The position numbers were made by a program, and so were the translations under genes. From Drosophila persimilis (lineage: Eukaryota; Arthropoda; Insecta; Diptera; Drosophilidae), in contig NW_020825374.1 of assembly GCF_003286085.1 (NCBI RefSeq), positions 620,001-684,000 on the forward strand: a stretch of DNA of 64,000 nt, written 5' to 3'. The first letter of the stretch is position 1. Each line of letters begins with the position of its first letter. A model generated the notes under the pieces. The model searched no databases. It worked only from the letters and a program-made list of their open reading frames with translations, and was not told where the DNA came from. Shown here piece after piece: positions 30,512 through 38,715 of the stretch.

Positions 30512-31015
30512 CGTTAAGCCGGTGTTTTCACCGGTTCCAGGCGGGGTTCCAGGTTGTGTACTCAGGTACTGCGCCGAGGCTCTGTGTGGACCTTTGCTTA
30601 AACTATTCACCCTGTCCATTGATTTTTCTTGCTTCCCGGTCTGGAAGGAATCGTTTATAATTCCTCTCCATAAAAAAGGTAGCAAGTCTGATGCAAAAAA
30701 TTATAGAGGTATAGCAAAGTTATCCGCTATTCCTAAAATGTTTAAGAAGGTTTTAACTCCGCACTTGCAAGTCACTTATATCTCCAACTCAGCATGGATT
30801 TATAAGGCGGCGATCAACCACCACGAACTTGTTAAAGTTTACCTCTTTCATTATTAAAGGCTTTCAAGGTAACTCACAGACGGATGATATTTACAGTGAC
30901 TCTAGTAAAGCATTCGATTCTGTAAACCATTCCCTTTTGGCGCATAAATTTTACCTTTTAGGGTTTCCGCCCAACCTCCTGAGATGGATTTCTAGCTATC
31001 TTTGTTCCAGGTCTC
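30512..31015 (+). pseudogene. CR1-C, RT N-terminal part
   Basis: The fragment starts at VKPVFSPVPGGVPGCVLRY and runs through PVWKESFIIPLHKKGSK and SAIPKMFKKVL. A deletion loses the HLCKS segment; the fragment then runs in another frame from KGFQGNSQTDDIY through SSKAFDSVNHSLLAHK to LRWISSYLC. The first catalytic Asp is replaced (SDSSKAFD for TDFSKAFD). It is interrupted exactly at 31015 by LOA-1, with the target duplication 31002-31015; the rest is at 35781-36829. Confidence 0.82.
31002..31015. repeat. LOA-1 target site duplication, left copy
   Basis: TTGTTCCAGGTCTC is repeated at 35781-35794. Removing 31016-35794 restores the CR1 sequence as seen in CR1-B. Confidence 0.93.
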
Positions 31016-31438
31016 TGGTCTGATGAGCTCGTGAGGTGGCTCAAAGGGGGCCTAGCTGAGGCCACCGGACGGGTCGCAGGTTGCGGATAGCGAACGACCT
31101 ACCTATATACAGGTCATATAGGTAGGTCAGCTGCGAATAATCGGACATCCCTAGGGAGAGTACCGAAAATAAGCAGCCCCGGACAGCCAGCGGGTGTTCG
31201 CGAAGTAGCAACACTGACGATGCGCTTGTGGTGCCGCCTCGTATAAGTAGCTCACACACTCCCCTATCCCTACACACTACCTACCCACATCCCAACCCCC
31301 CACATTCAGCTCACACCGGGCCGGACTAAGAGTGTTATTCGACCCGTGCCGAGAGTCAGCCTGGCTGGGGGCCCGGTATATAAAACTAGCCCAGTCGTTA
31401 ACGGAGAGCTCAGGGACTTGGCAGCCCCCTGTTCTAAG

Positions 31439-32190
31439 TATGCCTTTTCCGGGCAACGTGGATCTCTGCCCGGACGGACCGTACCACTTCTCTGCAGCTC
31501 GTGGGAAAAGAATGGAAGAATTTAAAAACAAACAAAATGAGTCTGGCACTCCCGAAATGCCAACAGGAGCAATCCCAAACAGGGGAAGGCAGCGGCCCAA
31601 AGGCCGGGCCCGACCCGCAAATCAGCAGGGAAAACCTGCGCGGCGGAAGATGCTAGGGAGAGCCCAAAGGGGTCCCATCCCGGTGTCGGGGAGGGTGGTG
31701 AATTGGCTCCCAAAACCAATACCTTGGCAGAGTGGCTATGCAATCCTGCGGCTACTCTGCCTGCTGGTAAAGTGGCGGGTGATGAGTCACCATCTACTAG
31801 TGTCCAAGCCAAATCTTTTACATATGCCGTTAGAAGGAGTGCTGGCAATATACTCCGTCGGCAGAACGCAAGCCAGATGTCCAGCCCGACGGACAAATGG
31901 ATAAAGAAGGTTGAGTGGGCCTCGAAGGTGCTGCCGAACTTTGGCAAGGAAGCACCGAAGAAGGAAGCCCCTCAGCAAAAAAGGCAGCGCTCGCAGGAGA
32001 CTCCGGGGCCGACACCGAAGCGCTCCAGAGTGCTGCCTAACGCATCGTTCGCGCAGATGGCCAGAGAAAGGACGCTGATTGGCGTCCTGGACAAAGGCAG
32101 CGTGGACTCCCGGATCCCTAGGAACCAGTGAAAGTGGGTGGAAGCGGCACTGGCCGACCGCTGCTTCGAGCTGCTGGAAAAGCAGCCTCG
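31439..32190 (+). pseudogene. LOA-1 ORF1
   Basis: It starts at MPFPGNVDLCPDG (31439); the frame shifts near 31690 into one containing LAEWLCNPAATLPAGKVAG and TDKWIKKVEWASKVLP. Basic and Gln-rich sequence and the conserved NASFAQMARERTLIGVLDKGS follow, then a stop at 32129. The same phase continues with KWVEAALADRCFELLEKQP, as in LOA ORF1 proteins. There the sequence jumps into ORF2: the zinc-knuckle end of ORF1 and the first ~20 residues of ORF2 are missing. The region 31016-31438 is leader without a gene. Confidence 0.75.
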
Positions 32191-32876
32191 AAGAGAGCGG
32201 AGCAGACGTAGCCCTGATCCAGGAACCTTGGATAGTGGGAGACAAGGTTTGTGGACTAGGGTCGAAGGAGTACAAGATAATTGTAGCTCAACATGAAGGT
32301 AAAACCCGCACCTGCATTCTCGCCAGAAAGCACCTTAATATCTTTCTGCTCCATAATTATAGCGATAGCGACAACACGGCGGCAAGCCTAGAGCTGAAAG
32401 GGACACATCTAAGGCTGATGTCGTCCTACATGGCCCATGAGGGAAACGATCCTCCCAACGACCTTGTTCGCAAACTAGCCAGCGACAGCGAGAGGTCGCA
32501 CATAGACCTATTAATAGGTTGCGATGCCAACGCTCACCACACTCAATGGGGGAGCTCGAACACAAATGTAAGGGGTGAGTCACTTTTCAGCTTCATCCTT
32601 AACTCAAATCTATTTATTTGTAATCGGGGCAACGACCCCACTTTTATAATTAAAAATCGACAGGAGGTTATTGACATCACCCTAGTGTCTTCCAACCTGT
32701 TAGACATAGTCAGGAGTTGGCAAGTCCTTGATGACCACTCTTTCTCTGACCACAGATACATCGAGACCACACTATCCCTCGAGTGTCCGAAACCTAAGGA
32801 CTATATTAATCCCAGGAACTGGAGGACTTACTCCCCTCCAAAGCACCATCATGCCCTGACACAAAAGACGACCTAG
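32190..32876 (+). pseudogene. LOA-1 ORF2 endonuclease
   Basis: The frame from ~32190 shows ESGADVALIQEPWIVGDKVCGL (catalytic Glu), RTCILARKHLNIFLL, LLIGCDANAHHTQWGSSN (catalytic Asp and Asn), EVIDITLVSSNLLDIV and DHSFSDHRYIETTL (final Asp-His). The N-terminal strand with the catalytic Asn is lost in the deletion. A frameshift near 32840 follows the RNPRNWRTY block, and the frame ends at 32876. The open frame's apparent start (32079) lies in ORF1 sequence. Confidence 0.83.
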
Positions 32877-34035
32877 ATCGCCTAGTGAACAGGTTCACAG
32901 AGGCATGCAACAAAGCCTTCGCGGCAGCATGCCCCTCTAGCAAACCTAGGGGGAAAAAGAAACCCCCCTGGTGGTCAAAACAAATAGACATACTACGTAA
33001 AAGCTGCAGGACCCTCTTCAACAGGGCCTAAAGCGCGAACGAGGAGAGCCACTGGGCAGACTACAAAATCAGTCTGTCACTATATAAAAAGGAAACAAGG
33101 AAAGCAAAAAGGGCCTTTTGGCAAAAATTTTGCTCGGAAATTGAGGAAACGTCAGAGGCCGCAAGGCTTCGCAAGATTCTCTCAAAAACTAACCCCTCGG
33201 TAGGGTATCTTAAAAGGAATGACGGCACGTGGAGTAACTCCAGTGAGGAGTCCCTGCACATTCTACTAGACACACATTTTCCAGGGTGCACAACCATCGA
33301 GACGGCACATCTCCCAGGAGAGGGACCGGTAACCTCGATGGATCACATCCTCACAAAACGTAACATAAGCTGGGCAATAAACAGCTTCAACCCGTTCAAA
33401 TCGCCAGGCCCAGACCAGGTAATCCCGGCCCAACTTCAGAAGGCCGGGGATACGGCCATCAACTGGCTACAAGGTATCTTCAGGAAGATACTGGCTGTGG
33501 GTACAATCCCACGGACATGGCTTAAGGCAAAGATAGTCTTCATTCCCAAAGCTGGGAAAGCCTCGAACTCAGCTGCAAAAGACTTTAGACCAATCAGCCT
33601 ATCGTCCTTCCTCCTCAAAACCTTTGAGAGACTCGTCGGTCTGCAACTGAGGACAACTATAAACCCTCAGTTGCTGTCAGGCGCACAGCATGCCTACCGG
33701 AAAGGAAAATCCACGGAAACGGCTCTTCATGAAGTGATCTCAGCGGTAGAGAAATCTCTGCATCACAAAGAGTATTCACTCATAGCCTTTCTCGATATTG
33801 AGGGAGCTTTCAACAACGTTTTACCGGGTGCCATCACAGAAGCCCTGACTGACCTGGGGGTGGACCGTCACTTGGTGATGCTCATTGATCAATTGCTCAC
33901 ATGCAGGACGGTGACATCATCGATGGGATCGTCCGCCCAGTCAAGGTATGTCAACAGAGGCACCCCGCAAGGTGGTGTCCTGTCTCCTCTTCTGTGGAAC
34001 ATAGCAGTCAACAAGATTCTATGTGACCTAGAGCC
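32877..34035 (+). pseudogene. LOA-1 ORF2 linker and reverse transcriptase
   Basis: A linker with KPPWWSKQIDILRKSC leads to a TAA at 33028-33030. SLYKKETRKAKRAFWQ continues to FPGCTTIE. The RT (33338 onward) has FKSPGPDQVIPAQLQ, KIVFIPKAGKASNSAAKDFRPI, HAYRKGKSTETALHEV, FLDIEGAFNNVLP and NRGTPQGGVLSPLLWNIAV. Just before the YADD box a frameshift near 34030 occurs: the catalytic AYADDVAII is in the next frame. Confidence 0.85.
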
Positions 34036-34998
34036 TATGCGGACGACGTTGCGATTATCTTCTCGGGGAAATACCCCCAAACACTGTGCGACCTAATGTC
34101 CACAAAGCTAGCGCAACTGTCGGATTGGACAGAATCGCGCGGTCTGGGAGTAAATCCCTCAAAAACGGAACTCGTACTATTCACAAATAAATACAAGGTC
34201 CCGCCCCTAAACCCTCCAATACTACAAGGATGCAGGCTCTCCTTTAGTGACAGTGCCAGTTACTTAGGGTTGTTAATTGACAAGAAGCTTAGCTGGAACC
34301 TGAATGTCAAAGACAGAGTGAAGAAGGCAATGACTGCACTATACACATGCAAAAAAGCTATTGGGCTAAGATGGGGCATAATCCCAAGCATAGTCCAATG
34401 GATATATCAAGCTATAGTTAGACCAATACTACTCTACGGAGTTACGGTGTGGTGGCCGGCCCTATCAAAAAGGGCGATCACCAAGCAACTGGGCAAAGTC
34501 CAGCGGACTGCCGCCCTATGCATCAGCGGAGCTCTTCGCACCACCCCAAATAATGCGCTAAATGCCATCCTATGCCTACAGAGCCTTGACCTCGCAGGAA
34601 AGGAACGGGCAGAAGCAGCAGCAATACGTCTAAGAGACTCAGATCAATGGGTGACACAGTGCATAGGTCACTCAGCCATATTAAATAATAGCAGTACCGT
34701 CCCCTCAAAAACAGACTACCAAGTTCCAAGAGAGTACACGGACACTCCTTTCGACACAATCATCCCTCACAGAGACGAATGGCTCGAGGGACTCCCAGGC
34801 CCAGATGGGGCCATAAACATCTTCACAGATGGATCAAAGCTGGACGACAGAGTCGGAGGGGGAATCTACTCTGAACAGCTAAACATAAGGCATTCCGTCA
34901 GACTCCCAGATCATTGCAGTGTCTTTCAAGCGGAAGTCATAGCAATCAGGGAGGCTCTAGACTGCCTACAAGCGGCTGCCGTCACGGCAATCAACTAA
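34028..34998 (+). pseudogene. LOA-1 ORF2 RT C-terminus and RNase H start
   Basis: The frame contains AYADDVAIIFSGKYP (34030-34075), LGVNPSKTELVLFTNKYKV, the thumb block QWIYQAIVRPILLYGVTVW and RNase H from INIFTDGSKLDDRVGGG to FQAEVIAIREALD. A frameshift near 34985 ends it at 34998; the rest of RNase H continues in the next frame. Confidence 0.86.
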
Positions 34999-35657
34999 AC
35001 ATTTATAGCGACAGCCAGGCTGCGATCAAATCGCTAAGCGCGATTTCCTCGAACTCGGCCACCGTGGCAGACTGCCGCAAATCTCTGCACGAGATGGCTC
35101 AGCAATTTGCTATTAGCCTAATTTGGGTCCCGGGCCACCGGGACATCGAGGGCAACTGTATAGCGGACGAGCTGGCCACATCTGGCACTACAATCCCCCT
35201 TCTCCAAGACAAGGAGGATATCTGTATGCCAATGGCCACCTGTAAGCTCATTATAAGGGAGCAATACAAGCTACTAAAAAACGATATGTGGCAAACAGTG
35301 CCACGATGTCGCACAACTCGGCAAACATGGCCGACCATGGACATGAAGCGCACCTCCGAGCTCCTCAAGCTAAGCAGGAAAAGGTGCAGCGTAGTCACAC
35401 GTTCCCTCACGGGACACTGGCTAATAGGCACCCACGCTAACAGGCTGGGGGCCCCACATAACGATTTTTGTCGCAGCTGTAAAGACGAGGAAGAGGAGGG
35501 GACAGTGGAACATCTGTTCTGCTCCTGCCCAGCTCTCAGCAGAAGAAGGCTACAGCACCTGGGCTCAGCCTTTCTACACGACATCTCAGAGATGTCCAAA
35601 CTATGTCCCAGGAGGATAGCGAACTTTGTGAGAGCATCTGGATGGGATAATTGCTGA
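34990..35657 (+). pseudogene. LOA-1 ORF2 RNase H end and zinc motif
   Basis: It continues with LNIYSDSQAAIKSLSA (catalytic Asp), ISLIWVPGHRDIEGNCIADELA (catalytic His region) and the C-terminal module with CRSCKDEEEEGTVEHLFCSC, a C-x2-C...H-x4-C pattern. It ends at a TGA (35655-35657), followed by a ~100-bp 3' UTR and the (CCTAA)n tail. The catalytic residues of RNase H appear present, split between two frames. Confidence 0.86.
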
Positions 35658-35780
35658 CAGGAAGTCTCACAACGCAGGAAGGAAATGATCCTATGCGTTA
35701 TCACAACGGGCCGAAACCGGCCTAAGTGTGACGGGTTCCGAGCGAACACGGCAGCCGCCTCAACCTAACCTAACCTAACC

Positions 35781-36829
35781 TTGTTCCAGGTCTCAAAGAG
35801 GACTCTTCAAAAACTCCCTCTCTTTACCAGTAAAGGTTGCTTCGGGAGTACCACAGGGCAGCCATCTAGGCCCCTTACTCTTCACACTCTTCATTAATGA
35901 CTTGCCTTCAGTATTAACATACTCTCGAGTACTTATGTAAGCGGATGATGTCAAACTCTGTGTCCAGTATAAGGACATTTGATTTCATTCTCGCTTGCAA
36001 TGCGATCTCAATAACTTTCAGCCATGGTGTTGAGAGAGTTCTCTTGAGAGAATTACCCTGGTGGTTGATTGGGGTGTTATGTTAGACCCCAAGTTAAAGT
36101 TTTCCGAACACATTTCTACCATGGTAAATAAAGGAATTTGACGACCCCCATATAACAAAGACTCTCTATACCTCGCTTGTTCGTCCGATCTTAGAATACG
36201 GCTCCTGTGTATGGTGCCCTCAGTACAAACTACACCAGCACCTTCTAGAATCAGTACAGAAAAGCTTTTTACTCTTTGCTCTGCGGGGCCTTAACTGGGA
36301 TGAAGGTGTGAGACTCCCATCTTACTCTAGTAGACTACTATTAGTAAACCTCCCATCCTTAGTTAACCGTAGAAAAATTCTTGTTGTGATATTTATGCAC
36401 AACTTGATCAGGGGTGACATAGACATAAACTTCACGATTCCTATTAGACTGACTAGAAATTTTATACCGTTGTTCCTTCCACTTTGTAGATCGAATTATT
36501 CCTTGCATGAACCGTTTATGGTCTTATGCTCGGATTATAGTTCCCTCTACCATATTATATCCACCACTAATTCTCTTCCTTTTATTAAATTACTAATCCT
36601 TACACATCTTTCTAGTAATTAGTAATTGAAGTGGTATTTTTATTTTTATGCTTATTTTGAATGCATGTCTAGTTCTCTTAGAAACTTTCGTGCTTATCTT
36701 CCTCGAATATTAGTCTAACAGCTATATTTCCTGCATGCTCGCGTAACAGCCTTCTGCTGGTGTCACACGGGACACTTGACGGTGCAGTAATTGCACCGTC
36801 TCTTGAAAGATGCACTCATTGCATGTCAA
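35781..36829 (+). pseudogene. CR1-C, RT C-terminal part and 3' end
   Basis: It starts with the second copy of the target duplication and continues the palm (VPQGSHLGPLLF-like with substitutions). A TAA at 35938 falls inside the YADD box: ATGTAAGCGGATGATG. Deletions follow near 36035 and 36128. From 36308 a frame of ~100 codons holds the thumb (PSYSSRLLLVNLPSLVNRRK). The 3' UTR follows and a shortened GC-rich tail lacking ~100 bp between CGCG repeats, ending in CATTGCATGTCAACG at 36829. Confidence 0.82.
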
Positions 36830-36837
36830 CGTCCACA

Positions 36838-37510
36838 AAAGATAAGATCCGAGGCAAAAGACCAGATAAGGCATACATCACCGTGTTCTGCTGCTTTTCC
36901 ACAAAGGCAGTGAAAAACAAGTGGAATTTAAATTCATTCCTCCCAGGGCTCAATCGTTTGGCGGCCTCTGCAAAGCAGCAGTAAAATCAGCAAAAAAGCT
37001 GCAAAAAAGCTGCTGATAACAACCACCAACACAGCTTCTTTGACATTTGAAGAATTGAACACAGTGATAATCGAAATTGAAGCGATTCTCAATTCTTGAC
37101 CCATCCCTCCAATGTCAAATGACCCCACTGATACAACAGCGCTCAGCCCAGGACACTTCTTGATTGGTGAACCATTGACAACGCCACCTGACGTCAGTGT
37201 TGATCAACAAGGAAAAACATTGGTAAAGCGCTGGGAATTGGTATCGCATTCATTCTGGAAACAATGGTCTACGGAATACCTCCAAGAATTGCAAGCTCGG
37301 CATCAGTGGAAGACCGCTTCACCAAACGTACCTGAAGGATTATTAGTTTTGGTGAAGGAAGACAACCTTCCAGTAATGAAGTGGCCAATGAGTCGCATCA
37401 TTAAGACATATCCTGGACAGGACAACCACGTAAGAGTAGTTGATGTTAAAACAGCATCTGGCGTATACAAGCGCCCGCAGATGTGGCAATCAAACGTTCC
37501 AACAACGTGA
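36838..37510 (+). pseudogene. roo-like integrase core remnant and C-terminus
   Basis: KAYITVFCCFSTKAV marks the strand after the first catalytic Asp. The segment to the second Asp is deleted. A WNLNSFLPG stretch and broken frames with the Lys-rich AKKLLITTT helix and IEIEAILNSRP-like sequence follow. From 37112 a 132-codon frame gives LSPGHFLIGEPLTTPPD, LVKRWELVSHSFWKQW, VPEGLLVLVKEDNLP and GVYKRPQ. The second and third catalytic residues are not visible. In the second copy this frame is broken by 8 extra bases at ~44135. Confidence 0.75.
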
Positions 37511-37809
37511 TCAATGACAGCACGGAAAATAATGAGCCACCCAAACAGCGAACAAGAATATTTTTACCTAAATTAACATCAACATTATTAGTGCTGTTGC
37601 TCATACTTCCATTAGCATTGTCACAGTCAATAAATGTGACACAATTCGCAAACAAGCCTGCAATATTTTATGAGAAGCTTGGAACATCACGAATAGCAAC
37701 TTCTGAGTGGACCATGATCGTATACTTTGACTTGGACCCATATGCCCATATGGAAGGATATGCATCTAATGTCTGCTGGAATGTCAGAGTTACGACACAT
37801 GTGCCCTGA
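37483..37809 (+). pseudogene. env-like N-terminal fragment of roo-like element
   Basis: A 108-codon frame starts within the end of integrase, as env genes of such elements often overlap or follow pol closely. It has a short polar N-terminus, a hydrophobic signal-like segment (about residues 32-48, Leu-rich) and an ectodomain start with an Asn glycosylation site and two aromatic/Asp patches (IVYFDLDPY). It then stops two bases before the G-rich tract region. Known env proteins of roo-type elements are several hundred residues long, so over four fifths is deleted; fusion peptide and transmembrane anchor are absent. It is not functional. Confidence 0.6.
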
Positions 37810-37816
37810 AGTAAAC

Positions 37817-38125
37817 GAGGGGGAACGTTGTGAGTTGCTGCGGACACCGCAACTGTACATTTATACCCGATACTTAGTCAGTATGGCTCTCCTCCGGCAG
37901 ACGCCGCTAATATTAAACGACACGACAAAGAGTGCGTGCGAGAGAGACAGAAAATCAGTCTGAACGTGACGTCGGGCGCTGTATAGCCACTGCAGTTTGA
38001 TTTGTTGTAAAAATTGTCTAATCTGATCCAGATTCAGCAATCTGATAGATATGGTTATACTCTATGATTGTGCGTTTCTAGTTTTCTAGTACCTGCAATA
38101 TTGTGGATGCAACAGATTTTTGTTC
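37817..38125. repeat. partial copy of the 18343-type repeat, candidate LTR start
   Basis: It matches 18353-18680 by eye: hairpin-like AGTTGCTGCGG/CCGCAACT, then TTATACCCGATACT, ACGACACGACAAAGAG and CAGATTCAGCAATCTGATAG. It ends at about 38125, where a CR1 tail (minus) begins; the right inverted terminus and GTCY repeat are missing. Confidence 0.7.
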
Positions 38126-38195
38126 TTTGTGTTAGATAGCTGTTAGACTAACATTCGAGAAAATTAGCACTAAACTTACTAAGAAACTACTAAGA
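38126..38195 (-). repeat. CR1 3' UTR scrap
   Basis: The reverse complement of the CR1 3' UTR segment (TTTAGTGCTAATTTTC, compare 28769-28784) is present. It is about 70 bp long. Confidence 0.75.
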
Positions 38196-38604
38196 AATGT
38201 GCACACCCTCCAGGCAGGCAAGGTCGAGAAGGACCTAGGTCTGGAGACCATAGTGGAGGCCGCCCAGGGTCTTGCGCTGGACGACTCGGACGAGGAGGAG
38301 GACCTGACAATCATAGTCAACCCGTCGTGCGATGTTGAGTTAGCCACAATGACACTAAGGGTGATGCAACTCAATCTTCATAAAAGCAAGGTAGCGTCTG
38401 CGAAGTTCCACATTGCCACGGAGCAAGGGCACGCTGACATTGCTTTAGTCCAGAAGCCGTGGATTGCGTCAGGCAACTCTGTGGCCGGACTAAAGTCCTC
38501 AAATTACAACCTTCTTTACTCAACATCGGTAAGCAGGAACAGAACCACCGTACTCGTACGGAAGGGAATCCATGCTCATCTTATGTCTCATTACAGCACG
38601 GATG
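38196..38604 (+). pseudogene. LOA-2d: ORF1 end and endonuclease start
   Basis: The frame from 38199 gives HTLQAGKVEKDLGLETIVEAA, an acidic ORF1 tail, then LRVMQLNLHKSKVASAKF and DIALVQKPWIASGNSVAGL. The catalytic Glu of the endonuclease is changed to Lys (QKPW for QEPW). LOA similarity stops at HYSTDE (38603), where BEL-4-type integrase sequence in reverse orientation begins. The rest of the open frame to 38678 is antisense BEL. Confidence 0.78.
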
Positions 38605-38715
38605 AAAGAAATGCGCTGGAGTTAGAACATCTAGATCGGCAGGGCTCTCTGAAACTGAAACTAAAGGTCTTGAATTAATCACTGCCGACAGTCAGTGGAT
38701 GGCTGCTGGGCAAGA
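38605..38715 (-). repeat. BEL-4 integrase scrap and 26-bp junction piece
   Basis: 38605-38687 equals 45497-45579 (BEL-4 integrase, antisense). 38690-38715 equals 45956-45981, also BEL-4. The ~374 bp between them in BEL-4 are missing. This marks the seam of the tandem duplication. Confidence 0.85.

Larger units (their letters stand above)
31016..35780 (+). mobile_element. LOA-clade element LOA-1, complete-length insertion in CR1-C
   Basis: The 4,765-bp insertion has a 14-bp target duplication, a ~420-bp 5' leader, ORF1, ORF2 and a (CCTAA)n tail at 35764-35780. An internal deletion near 32190 removes the ORF1/ORF2 junction. The right 3.95 kb (from 31832) is present again at 38716-42664 as part of the tandem duplication. 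Confidence 0.92.
36830..37816 (+). mobile_element. roo-like BEL element, 3' part (integrase end, env remnant, G-rich tract)
   Basis: It begins abruptly in the integrase core next to the CR1-C tail and ends with an env start and AACGAGGGGGAACG (polypurine-tract-like). The following sequence is the candidate LTR. Env after pol is a feature of roo-type BEL elements; the exact family is not recognised. A second copy is at 43714-44708. Confidence 0.72.
31832..38715. repeat. tandem duplication, unit 1 (6,884 bp)
   Basis: All features from 31832 to 38687 reappear at +6,884 (to 44134) and +6,892 (afterwards). I noticed one substitution (36001/42885) and an 8-bp indel; otherwise the protein translations are identical. 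Confidence 0.93.

Noticed and set aside
35761..35780. Telomere repeat or chromosome end
   Set aside because: Only three to four CCTAA units, placed exactly at LOA 3' ends and next to target duplications; no longer array.
36838..37816. Assignment of the roo-like element to roo itself
   Set aside because: The candidate LTR start (TTGTGAGTTGCTGCGG) does not match the roo LTR start as I recall it; only the env-bearing BEL layout supports the comparison.
38199..38678. 159-codon frame as an intact LOA protein
   Set aside because: The last ~25 codons are antisense BEL-4 integrase, and the catalytic Glu is replaced by Lys.
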